A stretch of 47,267 bases of DNA from positions 1-47,267 of IMG/VR virus record IMGVR_UViG_3300009152_003448. One strand, given 5' to 3'. Both the position numbers and the translations under genes were made by a program. The notes beneath the pieces were generated by a model that ran no database searches, was not told where the DNA came from, and saw only the letters and a program-made list of their open reading frames with translations. Below are positions 32,823-40,813 of this stretch, one piece after another. How positions within the stretch are numbered: the first letter of the stretch is position 1; each line of letters starts with the position of its first letter. The stretch comes from a virus.

Positions 32823-33284
32823 TTAAATAAAATAAACAACTAATTTATCTTCTTTTTCAACTACAGAAAATGATTTAAAACTAATCTTTTCTTCACTTAA
32901 TTTCTTAGCAAGATTTTTCCAATCTTCTTCTGTTTTACCAATTTCAAATATTCTTCCGCTACTATTTCTAAACATATTTTGTTGCATCATTTGCATATGG
33001 TTCTCGATTGGGTTAATTGGTATTTGTGTTTTTTTAATTTCTTCTGTTAATTTCTTAACCTCTTCATTATTGATAAGATTATTGAAATAATCTTGTTCAG
33101 TAGTGATTTTCCCTTGAAGATGAGCTTTTACTCTACCTTTACAAGAGCAATTTGGATTATTTCTAGAACTAGTAAGATCAGCTAAAATTTCTGGAAATTT
33201 ATCCTTTAAAGAATTAAACAATGTATCATTCTTAATGAAAGTACTAAAAAATACTGGAGAATTAAGCAATTCTTGAAATGTCAT
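32823..33284 (-). CDS. hypothetical protein
   Basis: A 153-aa protein not recognised. The N-terminal half begins FQELLNSPVFFSTFIKNDTL and holds a CSCKGR motif after NNPN. A lysine/glutamate-rich helix follows (VKKLTEEIKKTQIP), then a Met/Gln-rich linker (HMQMMQQNMF). The C-terminal ~50 residues look like a small alpha/beta unit (WKNLAKKLSEEKISFKSFSV). It has its own sigma70-type leaderless promoter and is co-transcribed with the membrane protein gene downstream. It is next to the virion genes, but no role can be read. Confidence 0.6.
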   Translation of the reverse strand: MTFQELLNSPVFFSTFIKNDTLFNSLKDKFPEILADLTSSRNNPNCSCKGRVKAHLQGKITTEQDYFNNLINNEEVKKLTEEIKKTQIPINPIENHMQMMQQNMFRNSSGRIFEIGKTEEDWKNLAKKLSEEKISFKSFSVVEKEDKLVVYFI

Positions 33285-33290
33285 ATTATT

Positions 33291-33319
33291 ATTATAATTA
33301 ATACAATGATATATTTCAA
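33291..33319 (-). promoter_or_regulatory. sigma70-type promoter on minus strand (leaderless)
   Basis: Read on the minus strand: TTGAAA (33319-33314), a 17-nt spacer and TATAAT (33296-33291), then AATAAT and the ATG at 33284. It fills most of the 41-nt gap between the two minus-strand genes. Confidence 0.72.
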
Positions 33320-33325
33320 TTAATT

Positions 33326-34132
33326 TTATACGCCACTTAAGATAAAGGTTTGTAAGGTAATATTTAATTTAGCATCATCAGAAACACTATAATTTAACTG
33401 AGTTTCATTTGTTATTAAATTAGATAGATTAAATGATAACAATGATTGATTGGTATTATATTTTCTAAAAGAAAGATTTAAGTTTCTTTGAGATATTCCT
33501 GTTAATATATTTGTGACTTTTTCTTGAGTATAATTACTTGCAGAAAATGAAAAATTCAAAGATATAGAAATAGGATACTTTATAACTACATTTGTTGGTA
33601 AATAATTACCAATAGTATAAACTCCTTCTCTTGGAATATCTATGTTTATATTAAAAGAATCTAATCTATTATTATTTGCTTCTGTTAAATTTAAATCCAC
33701 ATAACAATTATCACCAATATCGAAATTATTTAACGTTTTTGGTTGATAATTAAATGTCCCATTTGTATTACCTAATTCACCCAGTATAAGACTTTTAACA
33801 TTAACTTGAGGATAGTCATTTAATTTATAATTTAAAGAATAATTTGTTAAATAACCGCTAGAAAAAGTAAAAAAATTATTACCATATTCTATTTTACCGC
33901 TAAACGAACTAGAGCCAGTATAGTTAATAAACCGATCATTAGAACTCAATAAATAGCTTAAGTCAATATTAGCTATAACTGGTTTAGAAACAAAGTAATT
34001 TAAGTTAGAGTCATCAATAGCCAAAGAAGTATTTATATTATTATCATAACTAATTCCTAAATTTTGAACCCCACTTACTAAAGAATCATTTAGATAAAAG
34101 TTCTGATTTTCTATAGTATATACATTAAACAT
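33326..34132 (-). CDS. beta-rich probable virion (tail) protein
   Basis: A 268-aa protein composed almost wholly of short beta-type segments rich in Asn, Ser, Tyr and Leu, with no Cys-based or enzymatic motif. Alternating stretches such as FSGKIEYGNNFFTFSSGYLT and FNINIDIPREGVYTIGNY, and a closing strand KLNITLQTFILSG, are typical of tail tube or baseplate-type structural proteins. It is divergent from the tail-tip gene gpM, with a 51-nt shared promoter region. A tail tube role would fit the absence of another candidate here, but it is unproven. Confidence 0.5.
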   Translation of the reverse strand: MFNVYTIENQNFYLNDSLVSGVQNLGISYDNNINTSLAIDDSNLNYFVSKPVIANIDLSYLLSSNDRFINYTGSSSFSGKIEYGNNFFTFSSGYLTNYSLNYKLNDYPQVNVKSLILGELGNTNGTFNYQPKTLNNFDIGDNCYVDLNLTEANNNRLDSFNINIDIPREGVYTIGNYLPTNVVIKYPISISLNFSFSASNYTQEKVTNILTGISQRNLNLSFRKYNTNQSLLSFNLSNLITNETQLNYSVSDDAKLNITLQTFILSGV

Positions 34133-34183
34133 TAACTATAATTACACTACTTTTAAGTGTAAAATATAGGAGGTAAAAGGTAT
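34133..34183. promoter_or_regulatory. divergent promoter region with the only strong Shine-Dalgarno
   Basis: This 51-nt gap serves genes on both strands. On the plus strand it holds TATAAT (34137-34142), TAAAAT (34160-34165) and a full AGGAGG (34168-34173) ten nucleotides before the ATG at 34184. On the minus strand a TAATTA (34144-34139) lies six nucleotides before the ATG at 34132. No strong -35 boxes are seen. TTTTAAGTGTAAAA (34151-34164) is an inverted repeat with TTTTA/TAAAA arms and could be an operator. Confidence 0.5.
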
Positions 34184-34726
34184 ATGGCAAGTATTTACGA
34201 TACAGTTCCAGCTTGGAGCGGGAGTACTACTTATAATAAGTATAGTATAGCGCTAGGTAGCGACGGTAGATATTATTATTCTGTAATCGATTCTAACATT
34301 GGAAATAATCCAATTACGCCTTCTAATTTAGGAGTGTCTTGGGATGGATATGTTTCTTTAAATGGAACTCTCGTGCCTGATTTTTGGTGGAAACCATCAT
34401 ACAATGCTAAAATAAATTTAAAACCAAGAATTAAAATCAATAGATTTGGGAATGGATACGAACAAAGAGTAAATGATGGAATAAATAATAATTTAATAGA
34501 ATTAACTTTAAATTTCGATAATAGAAGTGAAATAGAAGCGGTATCTATTTTGCATTTCTTAAACGCAAGAAATGCTCAACAAGCTTTTATTTATAATCTT
34601 CCAACTATATACGCTAAATCAAATACTAATTTAAATACAGAATTTGTTTGTCCAGAATGGTCTCCAACTTATATATCTTATAATAATTACTCTATAGAAG
34701 CTACATTCATAGAAGTACCAGCATAA
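34184..34726 (+). CDS. tail tip protein gpM-like, with N-terminal carbohydrate-binding-like module
   Basis: A 180-aa minor tail protein. The C-terminal ~105 residues match lambda gpM (Phage_min_tail): RFGNGYEQRVNDGINNNLIE, then LHFLNARNAQQAFIYNLP and FVCPEWSPTYISYNNYSIEA. The first ~60 residues have the Trp/Tyr pattern of CBM5/12-like chitin/sugar-binding modules: VPAWSGSTTYNKYSIALG, GRYYYSVIDSNIGNNPITPS and a closing W. Lambda gpM has no such module. It begins the plus-strand tail-tip operon M-L-K-I-J and has a canonical Shine-Dalgarno (AGGAGG, 10-nt spacing), unlike other genes in the window. Confidence 0.8.
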   Translation: MASIYDTVPAWSGSTTYNKYSIALGSDGRYYYSVIDSNIGNNPITPSNLGVSWDGYVSLNGTLVPDFWWKPSYNAKINLKPRIKINRFGNGYEQRVNDGINNNLIELTLNFDNRSEIEAVSILHFLNARNAQQAFIYNLPTIYAKSNTNLNTEFVCPEWSPTYISYNNYSIEATFIEVPA

Positions 34727-34730
34727 AATT

Positions 34731-36098
34731 ATGCCTACATCATCTGAAGTTTATAATTTAATAGTAAGCGGTAATCAATCCTTAAATACTGAAATAAGTT
34801 CTTTAACTCCATCCACACAAGTTATTTTATACGAAATTGATTTGTCAGAAATTGCTCCAACAATGATCAATTACAATTACGATGGACAACAACCAATTAA
34901 TAATGGTATTTTTAGAGTTTATAATGATTACAATGTATTTAATATTGTAGATAATCCATATGGAACAATAAAATGGCAAAATAATTTCTATTATCCATTT
35001 CCAATTTTTGCTGAAGGATTTGAATATTCTTCTGCAGGAACATTACCAACTCCAAAAATTTCAATATCTAATCTTTCTCCAGATAATTCTTCTAATTCCT
35101 TTTATAGATATATTAGAATGCAAATGCAAAGTTTAGGAGACATCGTTGGTGCAAAATTTACTAGAATCAAAACATTCTTAAAATATCTAGATGGCGCAAA
35201 TTTTTCTGGTAGATATAATCCATATAATCCAAATACTGGTTTATATGAAGTAGAATTACCAAGAGATATTTATTATATAGATAGAAAAACCCTAGAAAGT
35301 AACAATGTAATTGAGTATCAATTAAATACAATTCTTGATATAGAAAATTTAACTCTTCCAGCTAGAACAATTTATGCCAAAAAATGTCCATTTCAATATA
35401 GAGGAGAAGGATGTATTTATGAATACGATAGTAGATTAACTTATTTGCATAGTGGAATTTACGCTAATACAGTTAATTCTCCTATTAGTGTTCAAGGTCT
35501 TTTGAGAGCTCCTCCTGTAGCTACAGATAATGATCAATTATTTGTTGGAGGAGTTTTTGCTACTGGAATAGCTGGAACATCTACAAATACTGCTATATTT
35601 AGATTAACTGGTACTCTTGGCAATTCTGGAGTATGGTTAGAAAGTGCAAATTATGTTTCTGGTGATTTTGTTTATCTTCAAAATAGAGGGTTAAAATTTT
35701 ATTATGTTTGTATAAATAATAATACTGCAGATCAATTTAATGCTCCTCCTAATACAACTTATTGGGCATCAGATTCTTGCTCTAAAAGTTTAAATGCATG
35801 TAGATTAAGATGGTTGAAAAATCCAGCTTTTAGACCTGTCATTTGGCCAACTAACAGAGGTGGAGAAACTTTTGATGAAACTAGAAGAAGAATAGAAGGC
35901 ATAGTTGCTAGCGGAGCAAGATCTCTTTGGGTAACAGGAATTAATGGTTCTCCAGTTTATTTTCCAAGAAGACCTGGATGCGAAGATCCTTCTTCACCAC
36001 GAGCCCATGGAATTCCAAAAGACAAAGATGGAAATTATCTAAACGGTTTTCTTCCGTTTGGTGGTTTTCCAGGCACAAATAAACCCCAACAAAATTAA
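34731..36098 (+). CDS. tail tip protein gpL-like, Fe-S type, with inserted carbohydrate-binding-like module
   Basis: A 455-aa homologue of lambda gpL. The family segment VELPRDIYYIDRKTLESNNV (residues 174-193), then EYQLNTILDIENLTLPARTI, leads to the first cysteine pair C219/C228 (CPFQYRGEGCIY). The second pair is C350/C357 (DSCSKSLNACRLRW). In lambda gpL four such Cys bind a 4Fe-4S cluster. Between the pairs, about residues 295-346, is an inserted CBM5/12-like module (GVWLESANYVSGDFVYLQNR then FYYVCINNNTADQFNAPPNT and TYW). It would sit at the tail tip next to gpJ, and the insert may contact host glycans. Ends one base before the gpK-like ATG. Confidence 0.87.
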   Translation: MPTSSEVYNLIVSGNQSLNTEISSLTPSTQVILYEIDLSEIAPTMINYNYDGQQPINNGIFRVYNDYNVFNIVDNPYGTIKWQNNFYYPFPIFAEGFEYSSAGTLPTPKISISNLSPDNSSNSFYRYIRMQMQSLGDIVGAKFTRIKTFLKYLDGANFSGRYNPYNPNTGLYEVELPRDIYYIDRKTLESNNVIEYQLNTILDIENLTLPARTIYAKKCPFQYRGEGCIYEYDSRLTYLHSGIYANTVNSPISVQGLLRAPPVATDNDQLFVGGVFATGIAGTSTNTAIFRLTGTLGNSGVWLESANYVSGDFVYLQNRGLKFYYVCINNNTADQFNAPPNTTYWASDSCSKSLNACRLRWLKNPAFRPVIWPTNRGGETFDETRRRIEGIVASGARSLWVTGINGSPVYFPRRPGCEDPSSPRAHGIPKDKDGNYLNGFLPFGGFPGTNKPQQN

Positions 36099-36099
36099 A

Positions 36100-36822
36100 A
36101 TGATTGATAAAAAATTAAAAAACTTTATCCGCAATCAATCTTTAAAAGATTATCCAAATGAAGCTTGTGGATTTATAGTAGAAAATAATAAGAATTTTGA
36201 ATGTATTCCATGCGAAAATATTTCAGATAATCCTAAAGAGCATTTTAAAATTTCTTCTAAAAGATTTTTAGAAATTAAAAAAAATTATAATATATTTTAT
36301 ATTTATCATAGTCATACGAACGATAATGAAAATTTTAGTGAAACAGATACAAATTGCTCTGATAATCTCAACTTACCAATTATATTATATAGTATAAAAA
36401 ATGATATTATTAAAGTATATGAACCAGTTAATACTAAAAAAGAATATATCGGAAGATTTTATGAACATGGAAAGTATGACTGTTTTAAATTGATAGAAGA
36501 ATTTTATAAAAAAGAAAAATCTATAGAACTTAAATATAATCAAGAATTTTATTCAAAATCATTGCAACAAATGGATATTAAAAGTGAAGTTTATAAATTA
36601 TATACAAATAATAATTTTGAACTTATAGATCATAAAAACCCTTTGGAATTGCATGATATACTACTAATCGATGCTTTTGGAGAAAATAAACCAAAACATT
36701 TCGCCCTTTATCTTGGAAATGACAAGATATTACATCAACCGATGTTTGGTTTCTCAAAAATTGAAAATTATTGTAATTTTTATAAAAGGCATACAGATTC
36801 AATATTTAGGTTTAAAAAATGA
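36100..36822 (+). CDS. tail tip peptidase gpK-like (JAMM + NlpC/P60)
   Basis: A 240-aa two-domain protein like lambda gpK. Residues 1 to ~110 form a JAB/MPN (JAMM) domain: E21 in YPNEACGFIV, then H70-S-H72 and S80-x-x-D83 (H-x-H-x7-S-x-x-D), a complete zinc peptidase site. Residues ~115-240 form an NlpC/P60 domain with C128 (GKYDCFKLI), H200 (KHFALYLG) and H212 (ILHQP) as the likely triad, for cleaving peptidoglycan stem peptides during DNA entry. The frame is open to a TTG at 36058 within the gpL gene; the ATG at 36100 right after the gpL stop is preferred. It ends ATGA-overlapping gpI. Confidence 0.9.
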   Translation: MIDKKLKNFIRNQSLKDYPNEACGFIVENNKNFECIPCENISDNPKEHFKISSKRFLEIKKNYNIFYIYHSHTNDNENFSETDTNCSDNLNLPIILYSIKNDIIKVYEPVNTKKEYIGRFYEHGKYDCFKLIEEFYKKEKSIELKYNQEFYSKSLQQMDIKSEVYKLYTNNNFELIDHKNPLELHDILLIDAFGENKPKHFALYLGNDKILHQPMFGFSKIENYCNFYKRHTDSIFRFKK

Positions 36823-37583
36823 TAACAGTAAACTTACATGGTAAATTAGGTCAAGATTTAGGTGAAACATGGGAATTAGATGTTTCATCAGTTTCAGAAG
36901 CTTTACACGCTATAGATATAAATACTAAAAAATTAAGACAATGGCTTATAACTTATAAGGACGAATATGAATATGAAATTTTAGTTGATCAAAATAATCT
37001 TTTCAATGAAACTCCAGATTATAAAAATATAGATGAATTAAAAAACTCTGAATTTTGCTTAAATATTAAAGATAAAATAAAAACAATAGATATTGTTCCA
37101 TCTATTATAGGCTCTGGTGGATTTGGTAAAATTGCTCTAGGAGCAGGTGCTATAATTGGAGCTGTAGCATTAGGAGTATTTACTCCATTTCTTTTACCAG
37201 CAGTATCTTTAGGTTTTGCTGGATTAGGTTTAATTGCAGCTGGAACAAGCGAACTACTTTCTAAACCACCGCCAAGTGTTCCATTTACCGCTCAACAAAC
37301 TAATCCAATAGATGGTCAAGGGCAAGCTGGTGGAGCTGTATCTTATCTTTTTAATGGTCCAGTTAATACAGTAGGAGAAGGTGGGCCAGTTCCAGTGGGC
37401 TATGGACAACTTCTAGTTGGTGGGAATAATGTATTCAGCAATTATGATATTATATATAGAGCTTATACTTCTGATTTTTCAGATGCTACCCTACAAGTAG
37501 AGAATCAAGGAGATAGTCAATATTTATTTAACAGTAAATGTCAATTTCAAGAACAAACTCCATTGAGTTCATTACCATTTTAA
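36819..37583 (+). CDS. tail assembly protein gpI-like
   Basis: A 254-aa homologue of lambda tail assembly protein I. The first ~90 residues are a ubiquitin/ThiS-like beta-grasp unit (ITVNLHGKLGQDLGETWELD). The middle is glycine/alanine-rich and hydrophobic (GGFGKIALGAGAIIGAVALG, then GFAGLGLIAAG), a likely membrane-interacting helix pair. The C-terminal part has the family motif FNGPVNTVGEGGPVPVGYGQ, then LLVGG. It lies in the standard order K-I-J. In lambda gpI is needed to assemble the tip and is not found in the finished tail. Confidence 0.87.
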   Translation: MITVNLHGKLGQDLGETWELDVSSVSEALHAIDINTKKLRQWLITYKDEYEYEILVDQNNLFNETPDYKNIDELKNSEFCLNIKDKIKTIDIVPSIIGSGGFGKIALGAGAIIGAVALGVFTPFLLPAVSLGFAGLGLIAAGTSELLSKPPPSVPFTAQQTNPIDGQGQAGGAVSYLFNGPVNTVGEGGPVPVGYGQLLVGGNNVFSNYDIIYRAYTSDFSDATLQVENQGDSQYLFNSKCQFQEQTPLSSLPF

Positions 37584-37586
37584 TTT

Positions 37587-40500
37587 ATGGCAAATGCAAA
37601 TAAATATGCAGACGGTTTGAGTTATCTTTTATTTCCTGGAAATCATGGTCTTGGTACATGCGGATATAATTTTCCAGAAAGCACAGCTCAAGATGATGGT
37701 GGTGGGGCTGGAGGAAATTTATCTTTAAGTTTTAGTGGCTCTAGAATACCTTTTAATACTGACCCTCTTGCTCCTCAACAAGCATTAAGAGGTCCAAGTG
37801 GTTATTTTGGTAGGTATACAGTTATGGCAACAATAACTGGTGGACCAATTCAAGATTGGCTAGGTGGTCCAGTTTTTCGGCCTATTTATTATAATGCTCC
37901 AAATTTAAGAACTATTTATGGAGTTCATACGAATATTAATGTAGAAGACGGAACTCAACGACAAGATAATGGAACATTTATAACTGAAAGATTTAAAAAT
38001 GGCAGAGCTTTCAACTCTATTTCTCAAGTAAATATATTAGATCTAATTTCTGAAGGACCAATAGAAGGATTTATTTCTGGTATTTATGTTTACAATGCAA
38101 GCGGTAAAACTACTGGAGATATAGGTTATAATAGTGCAATTTTTCAACCATTTGAACAAACTTATAGTAATCCAGAAACAAGATCTATCTTTTGGGATGA
38201 TGTACCAGTAACAGATTTAGCAGGATTTTATAATTTCCAATACGCAAATTATAGATTTACTTATGGAGAAAAAACTAACGATCATACTATATACAATCCA
38301 TATATCAATCTATATGAAGAAAGAAGAGATTATGGGGCACGAAAAGTAGATATAAATAAATATCCAATTCAAACATCTGTTACAAAAAGTTATGGTGATA
38401 CTTTATATGGTTTTTACTTGATAAGTGGAAACAATCAAGTACTAACTCCTAAAACGTATTATATATATAATACAGATATTTCAGCTTTAAAAATAAATGT
38501 AAAAATTAATAGTTTATATGAACAAATATTAACTGGGTCAAACGCAGGAGATGTAGAAAAACAAAATTTAACATTAAGATTTATAATTTATAGAATTTTA
38601 TCAAATGGAGAATTAGTGCTTTTAGATACATCTAAATATTTTCCATTTATTAGTGATTATTATTCTAGAGATGATATTGGAATTCAAGGTAAAGTAGCTA
38701 ATAGCCCAACAATGATAACTTATGAATTTACTTTAAAACCTTATTCTGAAAATTCTCCTTGGTATGATCTTTTTCCTAATCAAATTGGATGGGCAATGGA
38801 CATAGTTAAAATGACAAGAGAAGGCGCTGGCGGAGGTTTATCAAATTCAACATCTATAGATAGCATAACAGAAGTTTATAGCGATAGATTTGTTTACCCA
38901 GACACAGCTATGGTTTTATCAAAATTTGATGCAAGATACTTTAATAATATTCCCACTAGAACATATGAAGTTAGATTATTAAAAGTTAAAATTCCAGTAA
39001 ATTATGATCCAATATTGAGAACATATACTGGCTCTTGGAATGGAAAATTTAAAGTAGCATGGACAGATAATCCAGCTTGGTGTTTTTATGATTTAATAAC
39101 TAACAATAGATTTGGATTAGGAAAATTCATTGATGCAGGTTTAACAGATAAATGGACTTTATATGAAATCGCTCAATATTGCGATCAATTTGTATCGGAT
39201 GGAGTTGGAGGATTAGAACCAAGATTTAGATGCAATCTTTACATGGCAAATAAAGAAGAAGCCTATAAAGTTTTAAATGATATGGCTAGTGTATTTAGAG
39301 CTATAGTTTATTATTCCGCTGGACAAATTACATTATCTCAAGACTCTTTAAAGGAACCAATTTATTTATTTAACAATAGTAATGTTATTGAGGGTTCATT
39401 TAATTATTCTGATGCTTCTAAAAAATCAAGAAAAACAGTTGCTTCTGTAAGATATAATGATCAAAATGATAACTACAAGCCAGCCATAGAATATATCGAA
39501 GATAAAACTTCTATATTAAAATATGGAATACGAGAAACAGAAATTGTCGCCTTCGGGTGCACAAGTCAAAATCAAGCCAGAAGAGTAGGAAAATGGCTTT
39601 TAACAACTCAAAATACTGAAACCGAATTAGTTGACTTTCAAGTTGGTTTAGAAGGTAATTATATAAAACCTGGAGATGTTATACTTATATATGATCAATA
39701 TAGAAAGAATCAATCCTACGCTGGAAGAACGATGGAATTAACTACTGGATACGCTATATTAGATACTCCTTATAATTTTACTAATACATATGCAATCACT
39801 GGTGCTAACGCAAATAATTCATTTATATTTAATGTATTAACTCCAACTTACAATTTAAATTTTGGAACACAACTCGGTGATCTTTATGCTACTGGTTTTT
39901 CTGATATTACATCTTCTGGAGTTACAGGATTAAATAGTTCGTTCTTAAGAAGAAGCCAATTACAATCAATTACAATAAACAATCCACAAAACTATTTAAC
40001 AAGTGGCTCTGGAATATACTCTAATAATATAAGAATTAATTTTCCAAATCGCTTGACAGTTAGTGGTTACAGTTTTCCACAAAATACAGTATGGAGTATA
40101 GATATAAATACCTCTGGATACGCAACTCAAGGAATTAATACTAGGTCTCAAATAAATAATCCAACTAACACTTTATATCCAGGATACTATTTAGAATCAT
40201 ATCTGAATAAGCCTAAAAAATATAGAATTCTAAATATATCAGAAAAAGAACCATCACTATTTAATATTAATGCTCTTGAGTATAATGATCAAAAATATGC
40301 AAATATAGATAATGTAGCAACACTTGTTAATGTGCCTGTTCGACCAGCTTTACCAGTTGCTCCTACTTTATTCTTGAGCGGTATATTTAGAAATTCTTCT
40401 GATTCTTATTGTGCAACTAGTCCTTGTAATGGAACAATTTATACAACTAATCAAGGTGGAATTAATAGCATCATGTATAATATACAACCTCCAGCAGATA

Positions 40501-40811
40501 ATTCTGCAAATAGTCTATATTATGTTTACGTTAAACCATTTAGTAATTTTACTAGCACCACTCAAACTCCAGAAGTATATTTGAACGATGTAATATCTCC
40601 AAACAATTTAAAAACAGGAATGAGTCCAACAAATTGGTTATTGGGCACAATACCTCCATTCTTAACGCCAACTGGTGCAGGTAATTATTTTTTCAGAATA
40701 TTCGCTGAAAATTCTTTTGGAGAAAGAAGTACGCCCGCTACTGGAGCATACAACTTAACTGCTCAAGCTTCTGTGTTTAGCGTAATAGCAAGTGGACGCA
40801 ATATATATTAA
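37587..40811 (+). CDS. tail tip/central fibre protein gpJ-like (host specificity)
   Basis: A 1074-aa gpJ homologue. Early conserved parts are SQVNILDLISEGPIEGFISG and the long beta region after it. The gpJ hallmark is KVAWTDNPAWCFYDLITNNR then FGLGKFID, followed by CNLYMANKEEAYKVLNDMAS then VFRAIVYYSAGQITLSQD, and the Y-N-D-Q-N-D and VAFGCTSQNQARRVGKWLL segments. The C-terminal ~140 residues look like an FN3-type domain (YYVYVKPFSNF ... FFRIFAENSFGERS). A Gly/Ser-rich N-terminal stretch (about residues 30-65, DDGGGAGGNLSLSFSG) is unusual. It forms the hub and receptor-binding tip. Short for gpJ (lambda 1132), so the receptor part may be compact or supplied by the next gene. Confidence 0.92.
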   Translation: MANANKYADGLSYLLFPGNHGLGTCGYNFPESTAQDDGGGAGGNLSLSFSGSRIPFNTDPLAPQQALRGPSGYFGRYTVMATITGGPIQDWLGGPVFRPIYYNAPNLRTIYGVHTNINVEDGTQRQDNGTFITERFKNGRAFNSISQVNILDLISEGPIEGFISGIYVYNASGKTTGDIGYNSAIFQPFEQTYSNPETRSIFWDDVPVTDLAGFYNFQYANYRFTYGEKTNDHTIYNPYINLYEERRDYGARKVDINKYPIQTSVTKSYGDTLYGFYLISGNNQVLTPKTYYIYNTDISALKINVKINSLYEQILTGSNAGDVEKQNLTLRFIIYRILSNGELVLLDTSKYFPFISDYYSRDDIGIQGKVANSPTMITYEFTLKPYSENSPWYDLFPNQIGWAMDIVKMTREGAGGGLSNSTSIDSITEVYSDRFVYPDTAMVLSKFDARYFNNIPTRTYEVRLLKVKIPVNYDPILRTYTGSWNGKFKVAWTDNPAWCFYDLITNNRFGLGKFIDAGLTDKWTLYEIAQYCDQFVSDGVGGLEPRFRCNLYMANKEEAYKVLNDMASVFRAIVYYSAGQITLSQDSLKEPIYLFNNSNVIEGSFNYSDASKKSRKTVASVRYNDQNDNYKPAIEYIEDKTSILKYGIRETEIVAFGCTSQNQARRVGKWLLTTQNTETELVDFQVGLEGNYIKPGDVILIYDQYRKNQSYAGRTMELTTGYAILDTPYNFTNTYAITGANANNSFIFNVLTPTYNLNFGTQLGDLYATGFSDITSSGVTGLNSSFLRRSQLQSITINNPQNYLTSGSGIYSNNIRINFPNRLTVSGYSFPQNTVWSIDINTSGYATQGINTRSQINNPTNTLYPGYYLESYLNKPKKYRILNISEKEPSLFNINALEYNDQKYANIDNVATLVNVPVRPALPVAPTLFLSGIFRNSSDSYCATSPCNGTIYTTNQGGINSIMYNIQPPADNSANSLYYVYVKPFSNFTSTTQTPEVYLNDVISPNNLKTGMSPTNWLLGTIPPFLTPTGAGNYFFRIFAENSFGERSTPATGAYNLTAQASVFSVIASGRNIY

Positions 40812-40813
40812 TT

